A stretch of DNA of 64,000 bases from Candidatus Binatia bacterium (GCA_026004195.1 BPIQ01000002.1:868585-932584), one strand, 5' to 3'; counted from the stretch's first letter, positions 16,164 to 26,418 are shown. Numbers and translations are program-made. The notes: a model not told the origin generated them from the sequence alone.

Positions 16164-18734
16164 ATGCCGTCCGAGGGCAGCGCCCTGGAGTGTTTCGTCG
16201 TCTCCCATACGCACTGGGACCGCGAATGGTACCGGACCTTCCAGAGCTTTCGCGCGCGACTCGTCGATACCGTGGACCGGGTTCTCGACCTCGTCCGGGA
16301 AGATCCCTCGTTCCGCTTTCTCCTCGACGGCCAGACGGTCGTCCTCGAGGACTACCTGGAAGTCCGTCCCGACCGCGAAGGAGAGCTCGCCCGAGCCTGT
16401 CGCGAAGGGAACCTCGCGATCGGCCCGTGGTACGTGCAGCCCGATTCCCTCCTACCCGGCGGCGAGACGCACGTCCGCAATCTGCTCGAGGGCCGGCGCG
16501 CGGGCGAGCGCTTCGGGGAGGTCTCCGGCGTCGCCTACGTACCGGATTCCTTCGGCCATCCCGCGCAGTTCCCGCAGCTCTTTGCGGGCTTCGGCCTGGG
16601 TCCCTTCGTTTTCTGGCGAGGCGCGGGCGACGAAGCGAGCGATCTCTCCTCGGAGTTCTCCTGGGAAGCTCCCGACGGAAGTCGCGTGGCGTGCCACCGA
16701 ATGGATTCGGGTTACTTTTCGGTAGCCGGTCTGCCCGACGATCCCGAAGAAGCGGCGCGGGCCCTGCGGGAAGCAGCCGAGGCACTGGCCAAAAAAACGA
16801 AAATCGGACGCGTCCTTCTCATGCACGGGATCGATCACGCCTACCCCGAGCCGCTCTCTCCGCGCGCCCTGGAGGCGGCAGAGGCCGCGACCGGCTGGAC
16901 TTTCCGGCGCGCCTCCCTCGAGGAGTTCGCACGCGGCTGGCCCCGGGACCTTCCCGTTTTTCGCGGAGAGCTTCTCGGGGCCCGTGTCGCGAACCTTCTG
17001 CCCGGCGTGTGGTCCGCGAGAATGCCGTTCAAACTCCGCAACCGCCGGGTCGAGACGGTGCTTCTCCGGTGGGCCGAGCCCTGGGCGGCTCTCGGGGAGC
17101 GGCTCGGTCTCGCGAGCGAACGAGCCGCCCTCCGGGAAGCATGGCGATTCTTCCTGCAGAACCAGGCCCACGACTCGATCTGCGGTTGCTCGATCGACCG
17201 GGTGCACGAGCAGACGAGCTTCCGCTACGACGCGGCGGAGGAACTCGGGCTCGAGACGGCGCGCAGGATCCTCGACCGCGTCGCGGGAGTCGGACCCGAG
17301 AGGCGAACGCCCTGGACGGATGAAATCGAGGTGGCCGTCTTCAACCCCTCGCCACGCCGCCGTACCGACGTCGTACGTTTTCCCCTCGAACCCGAACCCG
17401 CCTTCGAGGTGAGGGCGGGGAAGGGAATGCAACTTCACCCTCTTCTCCTCTCGGGGCTTCTCGCCCCGGGCTTTTCCGTCGAAGGGACGGAAGCCCGCGT
17501 CGTTCCCGACGTCGAAAACCGGATGCACCTCGGAGACGAGCATCCGCCCCGGAGCGTCGAGTTCGTGGCCCGGGACGTGCCGGCGTTCGGCTACCGCAAA
17601 TTCCGGTTGCGTCCCTCGCAAGTGCCGACGCCCGACGCCGTGGACCAGGGCCGCACGATCTCGAACGGGGAAATCACGGTAGCAGCCGACCCCGAGGGAA
17701 CGCTTTCCGTCTCGGCCGGAGGGCGGAGCTTTCCGGGCCTTGCCGCCGTCGAAGACGTGGGAGACCGCGGGGACACGTACGACTTCGACCCGGTCGAAGG
17801 CGGACGAGTCGAACCCGCGGAAGTTCGGGTGGAGCGGCGTCGGCACCCGAGCGGCATCGAAGAGCTCCACGTGACGCGCGTCTTCCATCTGCCGGCGGGC
17901 CTCGCGCCGGACCGCTCTCGACGAGCTCGAGAAACCGTCGAAGTCCTCCTCCGCACGTCGGCGCGGCTCGTGAGCGGCCTGCGTCGCGTGGACCTCGAGT
18001 TCGTCCTCGAAAACCGCGCCCGCGACCACAGGCTCCGACTCCTTTTTCCGACGGCCGAGCCCCGCGGGATCTGCCTGGCCGCCACGACCTTCGGCACGGT
18101 CGAACGTCGCTCGCAACGGGAAGCGCCGTCGGGTTGGGTTCACCCACCGCCGCGCACTTTCCCCCACCAGGGGTTCGTTGCCGCGGGGGGACTCGTCGTC
18201 GGCTGTCCCGGACTTCCCGAAGCGGAGCTCCTTCCCGGCGGGACGCTCGCGATCACGCTCCTCCGCTCGGTGGGCTGGCTCGCCCGCTTCGACCTGCGCT
18301 CGCGACCCGTTCCCGCCGGGCCTCAGTTGGCCACCCCCGGAGCGCAGTGTCTCGGCACGATCCGAGCCCGCTGTTTTCTCTTTTTCGATCTCGATTTCCA
18401 GGAAATCGCGGACGCGGAAGCGGGCTTTCTCGCCGTACCGGCGGGCCCGGCACCCGTGTGGCCTCCCGACCGCTCCCTCGTCGAGGTTCTCTCCACCGAT
18501 CGCGTCGTCCTGAGTTGCTTGAAACCCGCCGAGACGCGGCCGGGCACGGTGCTGCGCTTTCTCAACCCGGCCGAGAGAGCCGCCCGGGTGGAGTTGCGCG
18601 TGGGCTTTCCTTTCGCCGAGGTTCTTCCCGTGCGTCTCGACGAAACCCCGATCTCCTTCCCGCTCCGGCACGAGGGCGAGAGGGTGTCGTTCGAACTCCC
18701 TCCGTACGCCCTCCGCTCGCTCCTCTTTCGTTGA
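16164..18734 (+). CDS. Glycoside hydrolase family 38 alpha-mannosidase
   Basis: An 856-residue retaining alpha-mannosidase that removes alpha-linked mannose from glycans or mannosides. The N-terminal (beta/alpha)7 catalytic domain shows SHTHWDREW with zinc ligands His15, His17 and Asp19, and YVPDSFGHPAQFPQ with Asp128, which in this family is both zinc ligand and nucleophile. LMHGIDH is a third conserved site. QNQAHDSICGCSIDRVHEQ starts the helical middle domain, and beta-sandwich domains form the C-terminal 450 residues. No signal peptide is visible, so the enzyme is probably cytoplasmic, like the bacterial mannosylglycerate hydrolase/MngB-type members. GGAGG nine bases before ATG 16164 supports the start. 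No sugar transporter is adjacent, so the source of its substrate is unclear. Confidence 0.93.
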   Translation: MPSEGSALECFVVSHTHWDREWYRTFQSFRARLVDTVDRVLDLVREDPSFRFLLDGQTVVLEDYLEVRPDREGELARACREGNLAIGPWYVQPDSLLPGGETHVRNLLEGRRAGERFGEVSGVAYVPDSFGHPAQFPQLFAGFGLGPFVFWRGAGDEASDLSSEFSWEAPDGSRVACHRMDSGYFSVAGLPDDPEEAARALREAAEALAKKTKIGRVLLMHGIDHAYPEPLSPRALEAAEAATGWTFRRASLEEFARGWPRDLPVFRGELLGARVANLLPGVWSARMPFKLRNRRVETVLLRWAEPWAALGERLGLASERAALREAWRFFLQNQAHDSICGCSIDRVHEQTSFRYDAAEELGLETARRILDRVAGVGPERRTPWTDEIEVAVFNPSPRRRTDVVRFPLEPEPAFEVRAGKGMQLHPLLLSGLLAPGFSVEGTEARVVPDVENRMHLGDEHPPRSVEFVARDVPAFGYRKFRLRPSQVPTPDAVDQGRTISNGEITVAADPEGTLSVSAGGRSFPGLAAVEDVGDRGDTYDFDPVEGGRVEPAEVRVERRRHPSGIEELHVTRVFHLPAGLAPDRSRRARETVEVLLRTSARLVSGLRRVDLEFVLENRARDHRLRLLFPTAEPRGICLAATTFGTVERRSQREAPSGWVHPPPRTFPHQGFVAAGGLVVGCPGLPEAELLPGGTLAITLLRSVGWLARFDLRSRPVPAGPQLATPGAQCLGTIRARCFLFFDLDFQEIADAEAGFLAVPAGPAPVWPPDRSLVEVLSTDRVVLSCLKPAETRPGTVLRFLNPAERAARVELRVGFPFAEVLPVRLDETPISFPLRHEGERVSFELPPYALRSLLFR

Positions 18735-18822
18735 AACCGGCGCGGGATTTTCTCGCCGCCGGGCCGTCCTCCCCCGCAGGAGCGCACTCCGCCCCGAAAA
18801 ACGAGACTTCGGCCGAAAGCCC

Positions 18823-20133
18823 TCAGGGGTCGACCAGGTCGACCCACTTGGGCCCGTCCACGAGAAAGTCCGCCGTCCACTCGGCCACGGTGATGCCCTC
18901 GATCTCGAGCTCGTAGAACGCGGGCGAGAGGAGGACCGTGTGTGCCGAGCCGGCCTTCAGGAAGCGCTTGAAGCGGTCCGGATGGCGGTCGTGGATTTCG
19001 CCGCTGATCGAGCGCAAAAGCGATTCGAAGCCCCCGGCATCGATGGCGAGGAAAAAGCGCAGGACGGAATCCTGGAGGTAGTTGAAGAGCGCCGAACGCA
19101 ACGAAGGGTCGCGGTCGAGAGCCCAGTCCGCGAGGTAGGAAAACTGCTCCTGGCAGCGCTCGCAGCTTTCGGGGACGAAAGGCCCGAAGCCCCAGTTCTC
19201 GGCCCGCTCGCGTGCCGCTTCGACGTCGGCGGGATTCTGGAAGCCGGGGCCCGAGTCGTTGAAGACGAGGATTTTCGCCTCGGGGTAAGCGACACGGACG
19301 ACCCCGTAGGCCGTGAAAGTCCCGAAACCTCCGGCACTGCTACCCGCGACGACGATCGAAGAAGCGTCGGGAAATTCCGCGCGCATCCGCGTGACCGCAG
19401 CCGAGAGGTTCTGCAGGCCGTGGTGGTAGGTGCGGTTGCCCTGGTAGTCCACGGTGCGGACGCCCGCGAACACCGACCCGTCGCAGTAGGGCACGTAGAC
19501 GACGCTCCAGTCCCGGAACGGGTTCCGGGGATCGTCGGCGCGCAGGATGCCGGACTCGAGCGCCGAGCCGGCTTCCGCTTTCGCGAGTGGCGTTTGCCAG
19601 CAGGTGAGAAAGTTCCAACAAGCTCCGCCGCCCTCCAGGTAGAGAAGGACCGATTCCGGAGACCCCCGCCGTACGTCGACCTGGTAGCGGGTGCCGCGGA
19701 GGCAAATCGCCTCCTCGGCCGAGGGATCGTAAAAAAACTCCGTCCAGGCGCCGTTCTGCCTGGATTCCACGGGTTCGATTCCCAGATACCGCCCGACGCC
19801 GGTCGAGGCGAGCTCCTCGAGGATCGGCGGAGTCGCGGGACTCGGCGTCGCCGTCGGAGTGGGGCTCGGTGTCGCGCTCGCCGTGGTCGTGCCGCTGGGG
19901 GTAAACGTCGCGGTAGCGATCGCCCTGGAAGTAGGAGAGATCGTCGGAGACGGGACCGGCGGGGACTCGGTCGGGGGAGGAACGGGCGAGGGCGACACAT
20001 TCGACAAGGTAGGGGTCCGAGAAGGCGTGGGAGACGCAGCGTCCGACTCTTCGCCCGAGCCGTCGCAGCCGGCCGCCCCGACGAGCAGAACGAGCGCGAG
20101 CAGAAGCGGCCGGCTTCTCTTCACCGTGCGCAC
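18823..20133 (-). CDS. Pectin-acetylesterase/Notum-like lipoprotein with Thr/Pro/Ser-rich linker
   Basis: A 436-residue lipoprotein: signal peptide with lipobox LVGAAGC (Cys23), about 85 residues rich in Ser, Thr and Pro (TPTPSRTPTLS..., TPSPTPTATPSPATP), then an alpha/beta-hydrolase domain of the pectin acetylesterase/Notum family. Family marks are LLYLEGGGACWNFLTC (oxyanion loop), the nucleophile elbow AGSSAGGFG, FNDSGPGF and the C-terminal SAHTVL containing the catalytic His. Known members deacetylate pectin or remove lipid from Wnt; the bacterial substrate is unknown. The linker resembles those on the dockerin protein at 59350-60576, which suggests surface display. It starts only four bases after the acyl-CoA ligase stop, so the two are co-transcribed. 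Confidence 0.87.
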   Translation of the reverse strand: MRTVKRSRPLLLALVLLVGAAGCDGSGEESDAASPTPSRTPTLSNVSPSPVPPPTESPPVPSPTISPTSRAIATATFTPSGTTTASATPSPTPTATPSPATPPILEELASTGVGRYLGIEPVESRQNGAWTEFFYDPSAEEAICLRGTRYQVDVRRGSPESVLLYLEGGGACWNFLTCWQTPLAKAEAGSALESGILRADDPRNPFRDWSVVYVPYCDGSVFAGVRTVDYQGNRTYHHGLQNLSAAVTRMRAEFPDASSIVVAGSSAGGFGTFTAYGVVRVAYPEAKILVFNDSGPGFQNPADVEAARERAENWGFGPFVPESCERCQEQFSYLADWALDRDPSLRSALFNYLQDSVLRFFLAIDAGGFESLLRSISGEIHDRHPDRFKRFLKAGSAHTVLLSPAFYELEIEGITVAEWTADFLVDGPKWVDLVDP

Positions 20134-20136
20134 GGC

Positions 20137-21939
20137 TCAGGCATTCCCCTCGGCCGGGGCGTACATCCGCTCGATGAGGTCGGCGTACTTCTCGGCGATC
20201 GCCTTCCTTTTGAGCTTCATCGTGGGCGTGAGCTCGTCGCCGCCGGGAAGCCAGTCCCCCGGAACGATCGTGAACTTCTTGATCTGCTCGACCCGCGCGA
20301 GCTTCGCGTTGGCGCGCTCGATGGCGCGGGCCAACTCCGCCCGGAGTTCCTCGTCGGTGGCCAGCTCTTCGAGCGACTTCTCCCCCCGGCCGTGCTCCCG
20401 AGCCCACTGCCGCGCCGCGTCGGGGTCGAGGACGACGAGCGCCGTGTTGTAGGGCCGGCGGTCTCCGATCACGCAGACCTGACCGACGAGAGGGCTCGCT
20501 GCCTTGACCGTGCTTTCGATGTTGGCGGGCGACATGTTCTTTCCGGCCGCGTTGATGATGATTTCCTTTTTCCGGTCGACGATCCTGAGGTAGCCGTCCT
20601 CGTCGATCTCGCCCACGTCGCCCGTCGCGAGCCAGCCCCCCGGAAGGAGTGTTTCGGCCGTCTTTTCGGGCAGGTTTCTGTAACCCGCCATCACATTCTC
20701 TCCGCGCACGAGGATCTCGCCGTCGTCCGCGATCCGGATTTCGACGCCGGGCACCGGAAGACCCACGGTCCCGATCTTGATTCGCCCCGGCGGATTCACC
20801 GTGCCGATGGCGCAGGTTTCGGACATCCCCCAGCCTTCGGCGAGCGGGATCCCGAGCGCGTGGAAGAACTCCACGACCTCCCGGGGAGTCGGCGCGGCAC
20901 CGACGCTCACGATCCTCGCCCGGTCGAGGCCGAGCAGGGCGCGGATGCCCGAGAAGATCTCGCGGTCGGCCCGCTCGACTTCTTCGGCAAGCTCGGGAGG
21001 GACGGGCTTTTTCGCCTGCTCGAGCCGGACCTTCTCGAGCGAGCGGGCGAGCGCCCTCTCGATTTTCTCCCTCTGCTCGGGAGGCAGCGAGGCGAGCTGC
21101 GCTTCGAGCCCTGCCTTGATCTTCTCCCAGATTCGGGGGACCGCGAAGAAGTAGTCCGGCCTCACCTTGGGCAGCACTTCGATGATCTCCCGCGGGTTCG
21201 GGCACGTCGTGATCGTGGCACCGAGGAGGACCGGCAGGTAGTAGTCGAGCGCGCGCTCGGCAATGTGGGCCGTCGGAAGCCACGAGATGACACGGCCGCC
21301 CGTGGGATAGCGCGCGATGGCGTTGAGGCCGCGGACGACGGCCATGAGGTTCCGGTGGGTGATCTGCACGCCCTTCGGCGGCCCCGTGGTGCCGGAGGTG
21401 TAAATGAGCGTGAGAAGATCCTCGGGACGAATTTCGCGCAGAAGCTCCCTTCCCCGGAAGGCGGGGTTTTTCTCCTCGAGCTCGGAAAGCGCGATCGCAC
21501 CGGGGGCGTCGCCGTCCACCACGACCAGATGCTCGAGCGCGGGGAGGGACCGCTTCGCCTCGAGAAACCGGTCGAGGTACTTCGCCTCGACGATCGCGAC
21601 GCGCGCCGCCGCGTCGTCGACGACGTACCGGATCTGTTCGGGAGGAAGCGTCTGGTAGATGGAAAAGGGCACGGCGCCGAGCGTCACGGCGGCGAGGTCG
21701 CACAGGTGGAATTCGGGGCGGTTGTCGAGAAGAAGAGCCACCGTGTCGCCCTTCTTCACCCCGAGGGCCGCGAGCCCCCCTGCGAGCCGGTCCACTTTCC
21801 GCTCGAGCTCGCGCCAGGTGTAGCGGACGCTTCCGTCGGCGCTTTCGAGCGCCGGGCGGTCGCCGTACTTCGAGACGGCGAGCCGGAAACCCTCGGCGAA
21901 AGTCGGAGCCTCGATGAGGCCGTCGGTCTGCTCGGACAC
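20137..21939 (-). CDS. Long-chain fatty acyl-CoA ligase (AMP-forming, FadD15-like)
   Basis: A 600-residue ANL-superfamily enzyme that adenylates a fatty acid and transfers it to CoA. Motifs are the P-loop LIYTSGTTGPPKGVQITHRN, WLPTAHIAERALDYY, the A5-type GWGMSETCAIGTVNPPG, GWLATGDVGEIDEDGYLRIVDRKKEIIINAAGKNMSPANIE, and a C-terminal LTPTMKLKRKAIAEKY. The long helical insertion (residues about 230-320, AQLASLPPEQREKIERALARSLEKV) is typical of the long-chain FadD15/ACSBG type. No signal peptide is present, so it is cytoplasmic. The esterase-like lipoprotein is directly downstream. The promoter presumably lies in the 440-base region to the right, shared with the divergent AsmA-like gene. Confidence 0.94.
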   Translation of the reverse strand: MSEQTDGLIEAPTFAEGFRLAVSKYGDRPALESADGSVRYTWRELERKVDRLAGGLAALGVKKGDTVALLLDNRPEFHLCDLAAVTLGAVPFSIYQTLPPEQIRYVVDDAAARVAIVEAKYLDRFLEAKRSLPALEHLVVVDGDAPGAIALSELEEKNPAFRGRELLREIRPEDLLTLIYTSGTTGPPKGVQITHRNLMAVVRGLNAIARYPTGGRVISWLPTAHIAERALDYYLPVLLGATITTCPNPREIIEVLPKVRPDYFFAVPRIWEKIKAGLEAQLASLPPEQREKIERALARSLEKVRLEQAKKPVPPELAEEVERADREIFSGIRALLGLDRARIVSVGAAPTPREVVEFFHALGIPLAEGWGMSETCAIGTVNPPGRIKIGTVGLPVPGVEIRIADDGEILVRGENVMAGYRNLPEKTAETLLPGGWLATGDVGEIDEDGYLRIVDRKKEIIINAAGKNMSPANIESTVKAASPLVGQVCVIGDRRPYNTALVVLDPDAARQWAREHGRGEKSLEELATDEELRAELARAIERANAKLARVEQIKKFTIVPGDWLPGGDELTPTMKLKRKAIAEKYADLIERMYAPAEGNA

Positions 21940-22406
21940 AGGATTCTCCTTTCGGTTTTTTTCGGACGTTTCTCCAGGCGACCGGTAAAGTCCTTTTTTC
22001 GGAGGCGTAGCACAGTTACGGAGAGCCCGACAACACTGCTTTTCCCTCGATCGCCGCCCGTCGGACCGGCGAAGGCATGCAGGAGATCGGAGCTTTTGCC
22101 CGTGGGTGAGACATCCGCGCGGCGGATCGTGGGACTACCTCCGAGGAACGACCTCGGAAAGCACTGGCCCAGGAGGGAACCGCCAGGGCCGAAGCCCGAA
22201 GAGAGACCGCGAAGTCCCGAAGTGCGCTGCGTCTGACGGAAAAAACCGATCTCCCCGACCTTCGAACCAAGGAACACACGGACGCTCCGAGAGCGGGCAG
22301 GAGTTTTCTCCCTTGCCGATTCCCTGTAGAGTCCCCGTGTGTCCGGCCACCGAGGGGTGGCCTTCGCCCCCGGCGAGACATGGCCGGGCAACCGGGGAAC
22401 ACGTCG
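21940..22406. other. Divergent intergenic region, no gene supported
   Basis: About 460 bases between the acyl-CoA ligase (leftward) and the AsmA-like gene (rightward). Small open frames exist on both strands but their translations are Arg/Ser-rich and unlike any family. One short inverted repeat (CCGAGG ... CCTCGG, near 22140-22157) has no T-tract. It must contain promoters for both genes, but I could not identify convincing -35/-10 pairs. Confidence 0.45.
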
Positions 22407-24818
22407 ATGCGAAAATGGCTCTGGGCTTTCTTCCTCCTGATCGCTCTTCTCGGAGCCGCGCTTTTCTGGGCGGCTTCCAGGTTGGACAGCTACCTCGAAG
22501 AACATCGCGAGTGGCTCGCCGAGAAAGCGAGCGAATCCGTCGGGCGGCCCACGTCTTTTTCCGAAGTCGGGGTGGGTTTCCGGGGAGGCCTGAGTGTCCG
22601 CGTGAAAGATCTTCGTATCGGCGACGACCCGGCATTCTCCCGCGAGGAGTTCCTGCGGGTAGACGAAGCTTACGTCCGCCTCCGGCTCCTGCCGCTGCTC
22701 TTCGGCCGCTACGAGATCGCCCGCGTCGTCCTCGAACGCCCCGAAATCCATCTCGTCCGCACCTCCCGCGGGCTCAACGCCGCGACCCTGGGGCAGGGAA
22801 GAGAAGCCGGCCCACGGGCAGGCGAAGAAGCCCCGACCGAGGGAAAAAAGCCGGGCCCGCGTGCGGTCGAAGCTCTGCCGCTTCTCGTTTCCGACGTCGA
22901 AGTTCGCTCCGCGCGCGTCCGCTACGTCGACCGGACATCCGCGCCGCCGTCCGAAGTTCTTCTCGACGGCGTGGACCTGGCCGTTCGTGACCTGGGGCTC
23001 GACCGTCCCGTCTCCTTCCGGCTGGGCGCTTCCGTTCTCGACGCGAAAGAAAAGAACCTCGAGGTCTCGGGCAAGCTCGGCCCCCTCGACCTTGCCCGTC
23101 CCGTGAACACGCCGCTCGACATCCGGATCGAAGCAGGGCCCCTTTCCCTCGGAGCCGTGCCGCCGGCGTTCCGGTCTTTCCTGCCCCGGGAGCTCGAGGT
23201 CGGGGGGGCGCTCCGCGGGCGCGCGGAGGCGAAAGGGACGCTACCCTCCCTGGCGCTTTCGCTCGAACTGGAAGCCGACGATGCCGAGTTCGCGTACGGA
23301 AGGGTCTTCCGAAAACCGAAGGGCCTGCGCGCGTCACTCGAGGTCTCGGGACGGCGAGAAGGGGATGTCGTGGAAGCGGAAAAACTTTCCTTCGTCGCCG
23401 GCGACCTTTCGGTCGCCGGAAAAGCCAAGGCGCGACTCGGAAAACCCGTCCGCGTCGACTTCGAGCTTTCGCCACGAGAGACGAAGCTCCGGGGGCTCGA
23501 AGGCCTGCTTCCCGCACTCGCCCCGTACGACCTCGAGGGAACGGTCCTTCTCGATTTGAGGGGGCGGACGGATCTTCCGCCGAAAACGCCACCCGAGCTC
23601 TCGGGAACCGTGACGCTCCGGAAGACATCGGCACGCGTGCGGGAGGTACGACTTTCCTTGGAGAACGCCGCGTTGCGGCTCGACGGGGATCGCGCCGAGC
23701 TCCCGAAAACGACGGTGCGGGTGGGGGGCTCTCCCGTCGACGTGGAAGGGGCGGTCACGAGCCTGGCTTCCCGACGCGGTACGATCCGGGCTCGTTCGGA
23801 CCGTCTGGCCCTCGAAGACGTGGGTGCGGCGTCCCCGGATGCGCGGACGAAAGAGGAGCTGCGCGGGCTCGAGGTCGAAGCGAGCTTCACCGGCACTCGT
23901 GGCGAAGGCACCGTTCGGTCGGCGGACGGCGTAGTCCGGGATATCCCCTACGAAAAGCTCGAGCTGCCGCTACGCTACACGAACGGCACGCTTCGCATCG
24001 AGAACGGAACCGCGCTCGTCTTCGGCGGAAAGGCGAATCTCTCCGGCACGTACCGTCTCGGAGACGGCGGCCCACCGAACTTCGAACTGGTCGTGGACCT
24101 CCTCGGGATCGATGTTTCCGCGGCCGGACGAAGCTTTTCGGCCACGCTTGCCCGGCTCCTCGAGGGAAAAACCGACCTGCGGCTCGAGGTTCGGGGAAGC
24201 GGCCGGAAGTGGGAAGAAATCCAGACGACGCTCGACGGGGAAGGCGATGTCGAGGTGAAGGACGGCGGGATCCGGGATGTCAACGTTCCCGCATCCTTGC
24301 TCGGCGGTCTCCAGGGAATCCAGGGTCTTCCGAACCTTCTGGGCAGTCCGCTTCCTGGTCCTTACGGAGAGCTCCTGAAAGAGCGGCGGACGCGCTTCGA
24401 AGTCCTGCGCACGCGGCTTACCGTCCAAAAGGGCAACATCCTTCTCCGGAATCTCGTGGCCGACGCCAAGGGGTTCGAGGCACGCGCCGAAGGACAGGTA
24501 TCTCTCGGCAAAGAGCTTTCCCTGTCGGGCGTCCTGCGTCTTTCGCCCGAGTTTTCGCAAGAGCTCGTGGGGCGCGCCGCGATCCTGCGCGCCCTTGCCG
24601 ACCCCCGAGGACGGCTCGAGATTCCTTTTCGGGTCGAAGGTGTCCTTCCGAACGTGCGCCCTTCGCCCGACCGGGAAGCGCTCGCGCGGCTTCTCACACG
24701 CTCGCTCGTCGAGCGTGGGCTCGACGCCGTCCTTCCACGCGGGGCCGACAAGACCCCGTCGCCCGCCGGGCCCGAGGACCTGCTTCGGAAGGGGCTCGAA
24801 GAGCTTCTCGGGCGGTAG
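22407..24818 (+). CDS. AsmA-family inner-membrane-anchored protein
   Basis: An 803-residue protein of the AsmA/AsmA-like (VPS13-type bridge-like) group, implicated in outer-membrane lipid transport and assembly. A single N-terminal membrane helix (MRKWLWAFFLLIALLGAALFWAA) is followed by the typical entry SVGRPTSFSEVGVGFRGGLSVRVKDLRIGDDPAF and a long series of beta strands. The C-terminal AsmA_2-like part is LRLEVRGSGRKWEEIQTTLDGEGDVEVKDGGIRDVNVPASLL. The last 60 residues are variable and Arg/Leu-rich. ATG 22407 is preferred over ATG 22380 because it begins at the membrane helix with GGGGAA eight bases upstream. With the heptosyltransferase and LolA-like genes it supports a double-membrane cell. 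Confidence 0.88.
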   Translation: MRKWLWAFFLLIALLGAALFWAASRLDSYLEEHREWLAEKASESVGRPTSFSEVGVGFRGGLSVRVKDLRIGDDPAFSREEFLRVDEAYVRLRLLPLLFGRYEIARVVLERPEIHLVRTSRGLNAATLGQGREAGPRAGEEAPTEGKKPGPRAVEALPLLVSDVEVRSARVRYVDRTSAPPSEVLLDGVDLAVRDLGLDRPVSFRLGASVLDAKEKNLEVSGKLGPLDLARPVNTPLDIRIEAGPLSLGAVPPAFRSFLPRELEVGGALRGRAEAKGTLPSLALSLELEADDAEFAYGRVFRKPKGLRASLEVSGRREGDVVEAEKLSFVAGDLSVAGKAKARLGKPVRVDFELSPRETKLRGLEGLLPALAPYDLEGTVLLDLRGRTDLPPKTPPELSGTVTLRKTSARVREVRLSLENAALRLDGDRAELPKTTVRVGGSPVDVEGAVTSLASRRGTIRARSDRLALEDVGAASPDARTKEELRGLEVEASFTGTRGEGTVRSADGVVRDIPYEKLELPLRYTNGTLRIENGTALVFGGKANLSGTYRLGDGGPPNFELVVDLLGIDVSAAGRSFSATLARLLEGKTDLRLEVRGSGRKWEEIQTTLDGEGDVEVKDGGIRDVNVPASLLGGLQGIQGLPNLLGSPLPGPYGELLKERRTRFEVLRTRLTVQKGNILLRNLVADAKGFEARAEGQVSLGKELSLSGVLRLSPEFSQELVGRAAILRALADPRGRLEIPFRVEGVLPNVRPSPDREALARLLTRSLVERGLDAVLPRGADKTPSPAGPEDLLRKGLEELLGR

Positions 24819-24915
24819 CGACCGCGACCCTCGCAGGACGTTTTCGGTCGCGATCGTGCCGGCGGGAAGCGGCTCCGGGCCGCGAAGCCCCTCGACCCGG
24901 AACCCACCATTTACC

Positions 24916-24944
24916 TTGACCTCCTGGCCTGGTTTTTGTATGTA
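24916..24944 (+). promoter_or_regulatory. Sigma70-type promoter for the Cys-rich repeat gene
   Basis: TTGACC (24916-24921), 17-base spacer, TATGTA (24939-24944). It sits in the only clearly AT-rich stretch of the 216-base gap after the AsmA-like gene. Transcription would start near 24951, leaving an untranslated leader of about 85 bases before ATG 25035. It implies that the Cys-rich gene is transcribed separately from asmA-like. Confidence 0.55.
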
Positions 24945-25466
24945 CTACAGCGAGTTTCCTTTTCGGGCTCGGGCCGCACGCTGCCCCGAGGTTTTTCCAC
25001 GAAGGAGGACACACAACTCTGCGGGAGGGAGCACATGAGAGGCGAGAGGGCGTGGGTTTTTCGACGGGTGCGGGGCATTCTCGAAAGGGGAATTCCCGCC
25101 GCGATTCTGTTTTTCGTTCTGGGCGGTGTCTTCTGGCACGCGTCTGCCTGGGCAGTGGTATCCGACTGCACAGGGCAATCCGACGGCACCGACGTGCGAC
25201 GACGGAAACGAGTGTACGACTGGGGAAACCTGCCAGAGGCGGCGATGTACAGGGGGGACCGTCAACGTGGGGGCGCCGTGCACGGACGGAGATGGCTTCG
25301 CGTGCACAGTAGGCGAATGTGCCGTTAACGGGACCTGTTTTCCGTACCCGACGACACGCAGTGCGACGACGAGAACGAGTGCACCGTGGACACCTGTGAC
25401 CCCACGGACTCGAGCGCGGACCCGACGACGGGGTGTGTGATCACCGACCGACCCGCCGGCGCCCCC

Positions 25467-25726
25467 TGCGACGACGGCGTCTCCTGCACCCAGAACGACC
25501 AGTGCGACGGCTTTGGCAACTGCGGCGGTACCCCCAACGACGCGCTCTGCGAGGACGGCAACGAGTGCACCACCAACACCTGCGACGCCGAGCTCGACTG
25601 CCAGACCACGAACGTCGCCGCCGGCGCCACCTGCGACGATGAAGTCTCCTGCACCCAGAACGACCAGTGCGACGGCTTTGGCAACTGCGGCGGTACCCCC
25701 AACGACGCGCTCTGCGAGGACGGCAC
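25467..25726 (+). repeat. 165-base tandem repeat, first type (about 1.6 copies)
   Basis: Two adjacent copies, at 25467 and 25632, of a 165-base unit coding for 55 residues (CDDGVSCTQNDQCDGFGNCGG...). The second copy is nearly identical until about 25726, where the frame breaks. High DNA identity between copies indicates recent duplication or active homogenisation. Confidence 0.85.
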
Positions 25727-26012
25727 GGTGCACCACCAACACCCTGCGACGCCGAGCTCGACTGCCAGACCACGCGTCGCCTCCGCCCGACTGCGACGAC
25801 GGAGTCTCTGCACCGACGACAGTGCGACGGCTCGGCGTGCGCCGCACGCCCAACACGCCCCCTGCGACGACGGCGATGCCTGCACGACCAACGACACCTG
25901 CCAGGACGGCACTTGCGTCGGAGGCCCTCCGCCCGACTGCGACGACGAAACTCTGCACCGACGATAGCTGCGACCCGGCCTCGGGGTGCGTCCACACGAA
26001 CAACACGGCTCG

Positions 26013-26418
26013 TGCGACGACGGCGTCTCCTGCACCGAGAACGACCAGTGCGACGGCTCCGGTACGTGCGCCGGCACGCCCAACGACGCCCTCTGCGACG
26101 ACGGCAACCAGTGCACCGCCGACTCCTGCGACCCCTCCCTCGACTGCCAGAACACGAACGAACCCGCCGGCACCACCTGTGACGACGGCGTCTCCTGCAC
26201 CGAGAACGACCAGTGCGACGGCTCCGGTACGTGCGCCGGCACGCCCAACGACGCCCTCTGCGACGACGGCAACCAGTGCACCGCCGACTCCTGCGACCCC
26301 TCCCTCGACTGCCAGAACACGAACGAACCCGCCGGCACCACCTGTGACGACGGCGTCTCCTGCACCGAGAACGACCAGTGCGACGGCTCCGGTACGTGCG
26401 CCGGCACGCCCAACGACA
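26013..26418 (+). repeat. 165-base tandem repeat, second type (about 2.5 copies)
   Basis: Units start at 26013, 26178 and 26343, exactly 165 bases apart, each coding CDDGVSCTENDQCDGSGTC... The first two copies are complete and, as read, differ at a single base (TGC versus TGT). The third stops matching at about 26418, where one base is missing (AACGACACC instead of AACGACGCCC). It has the same period as the first-type array, so both derive from one ancestral module. Confidence 0.88.

Noticed and set aside
18940-22236. A 1,098-codon open frame on the plus strand
   Set aside because: It runs antisense through the acyl-CoA ligase and esterase genes, both of which have full family motifs.
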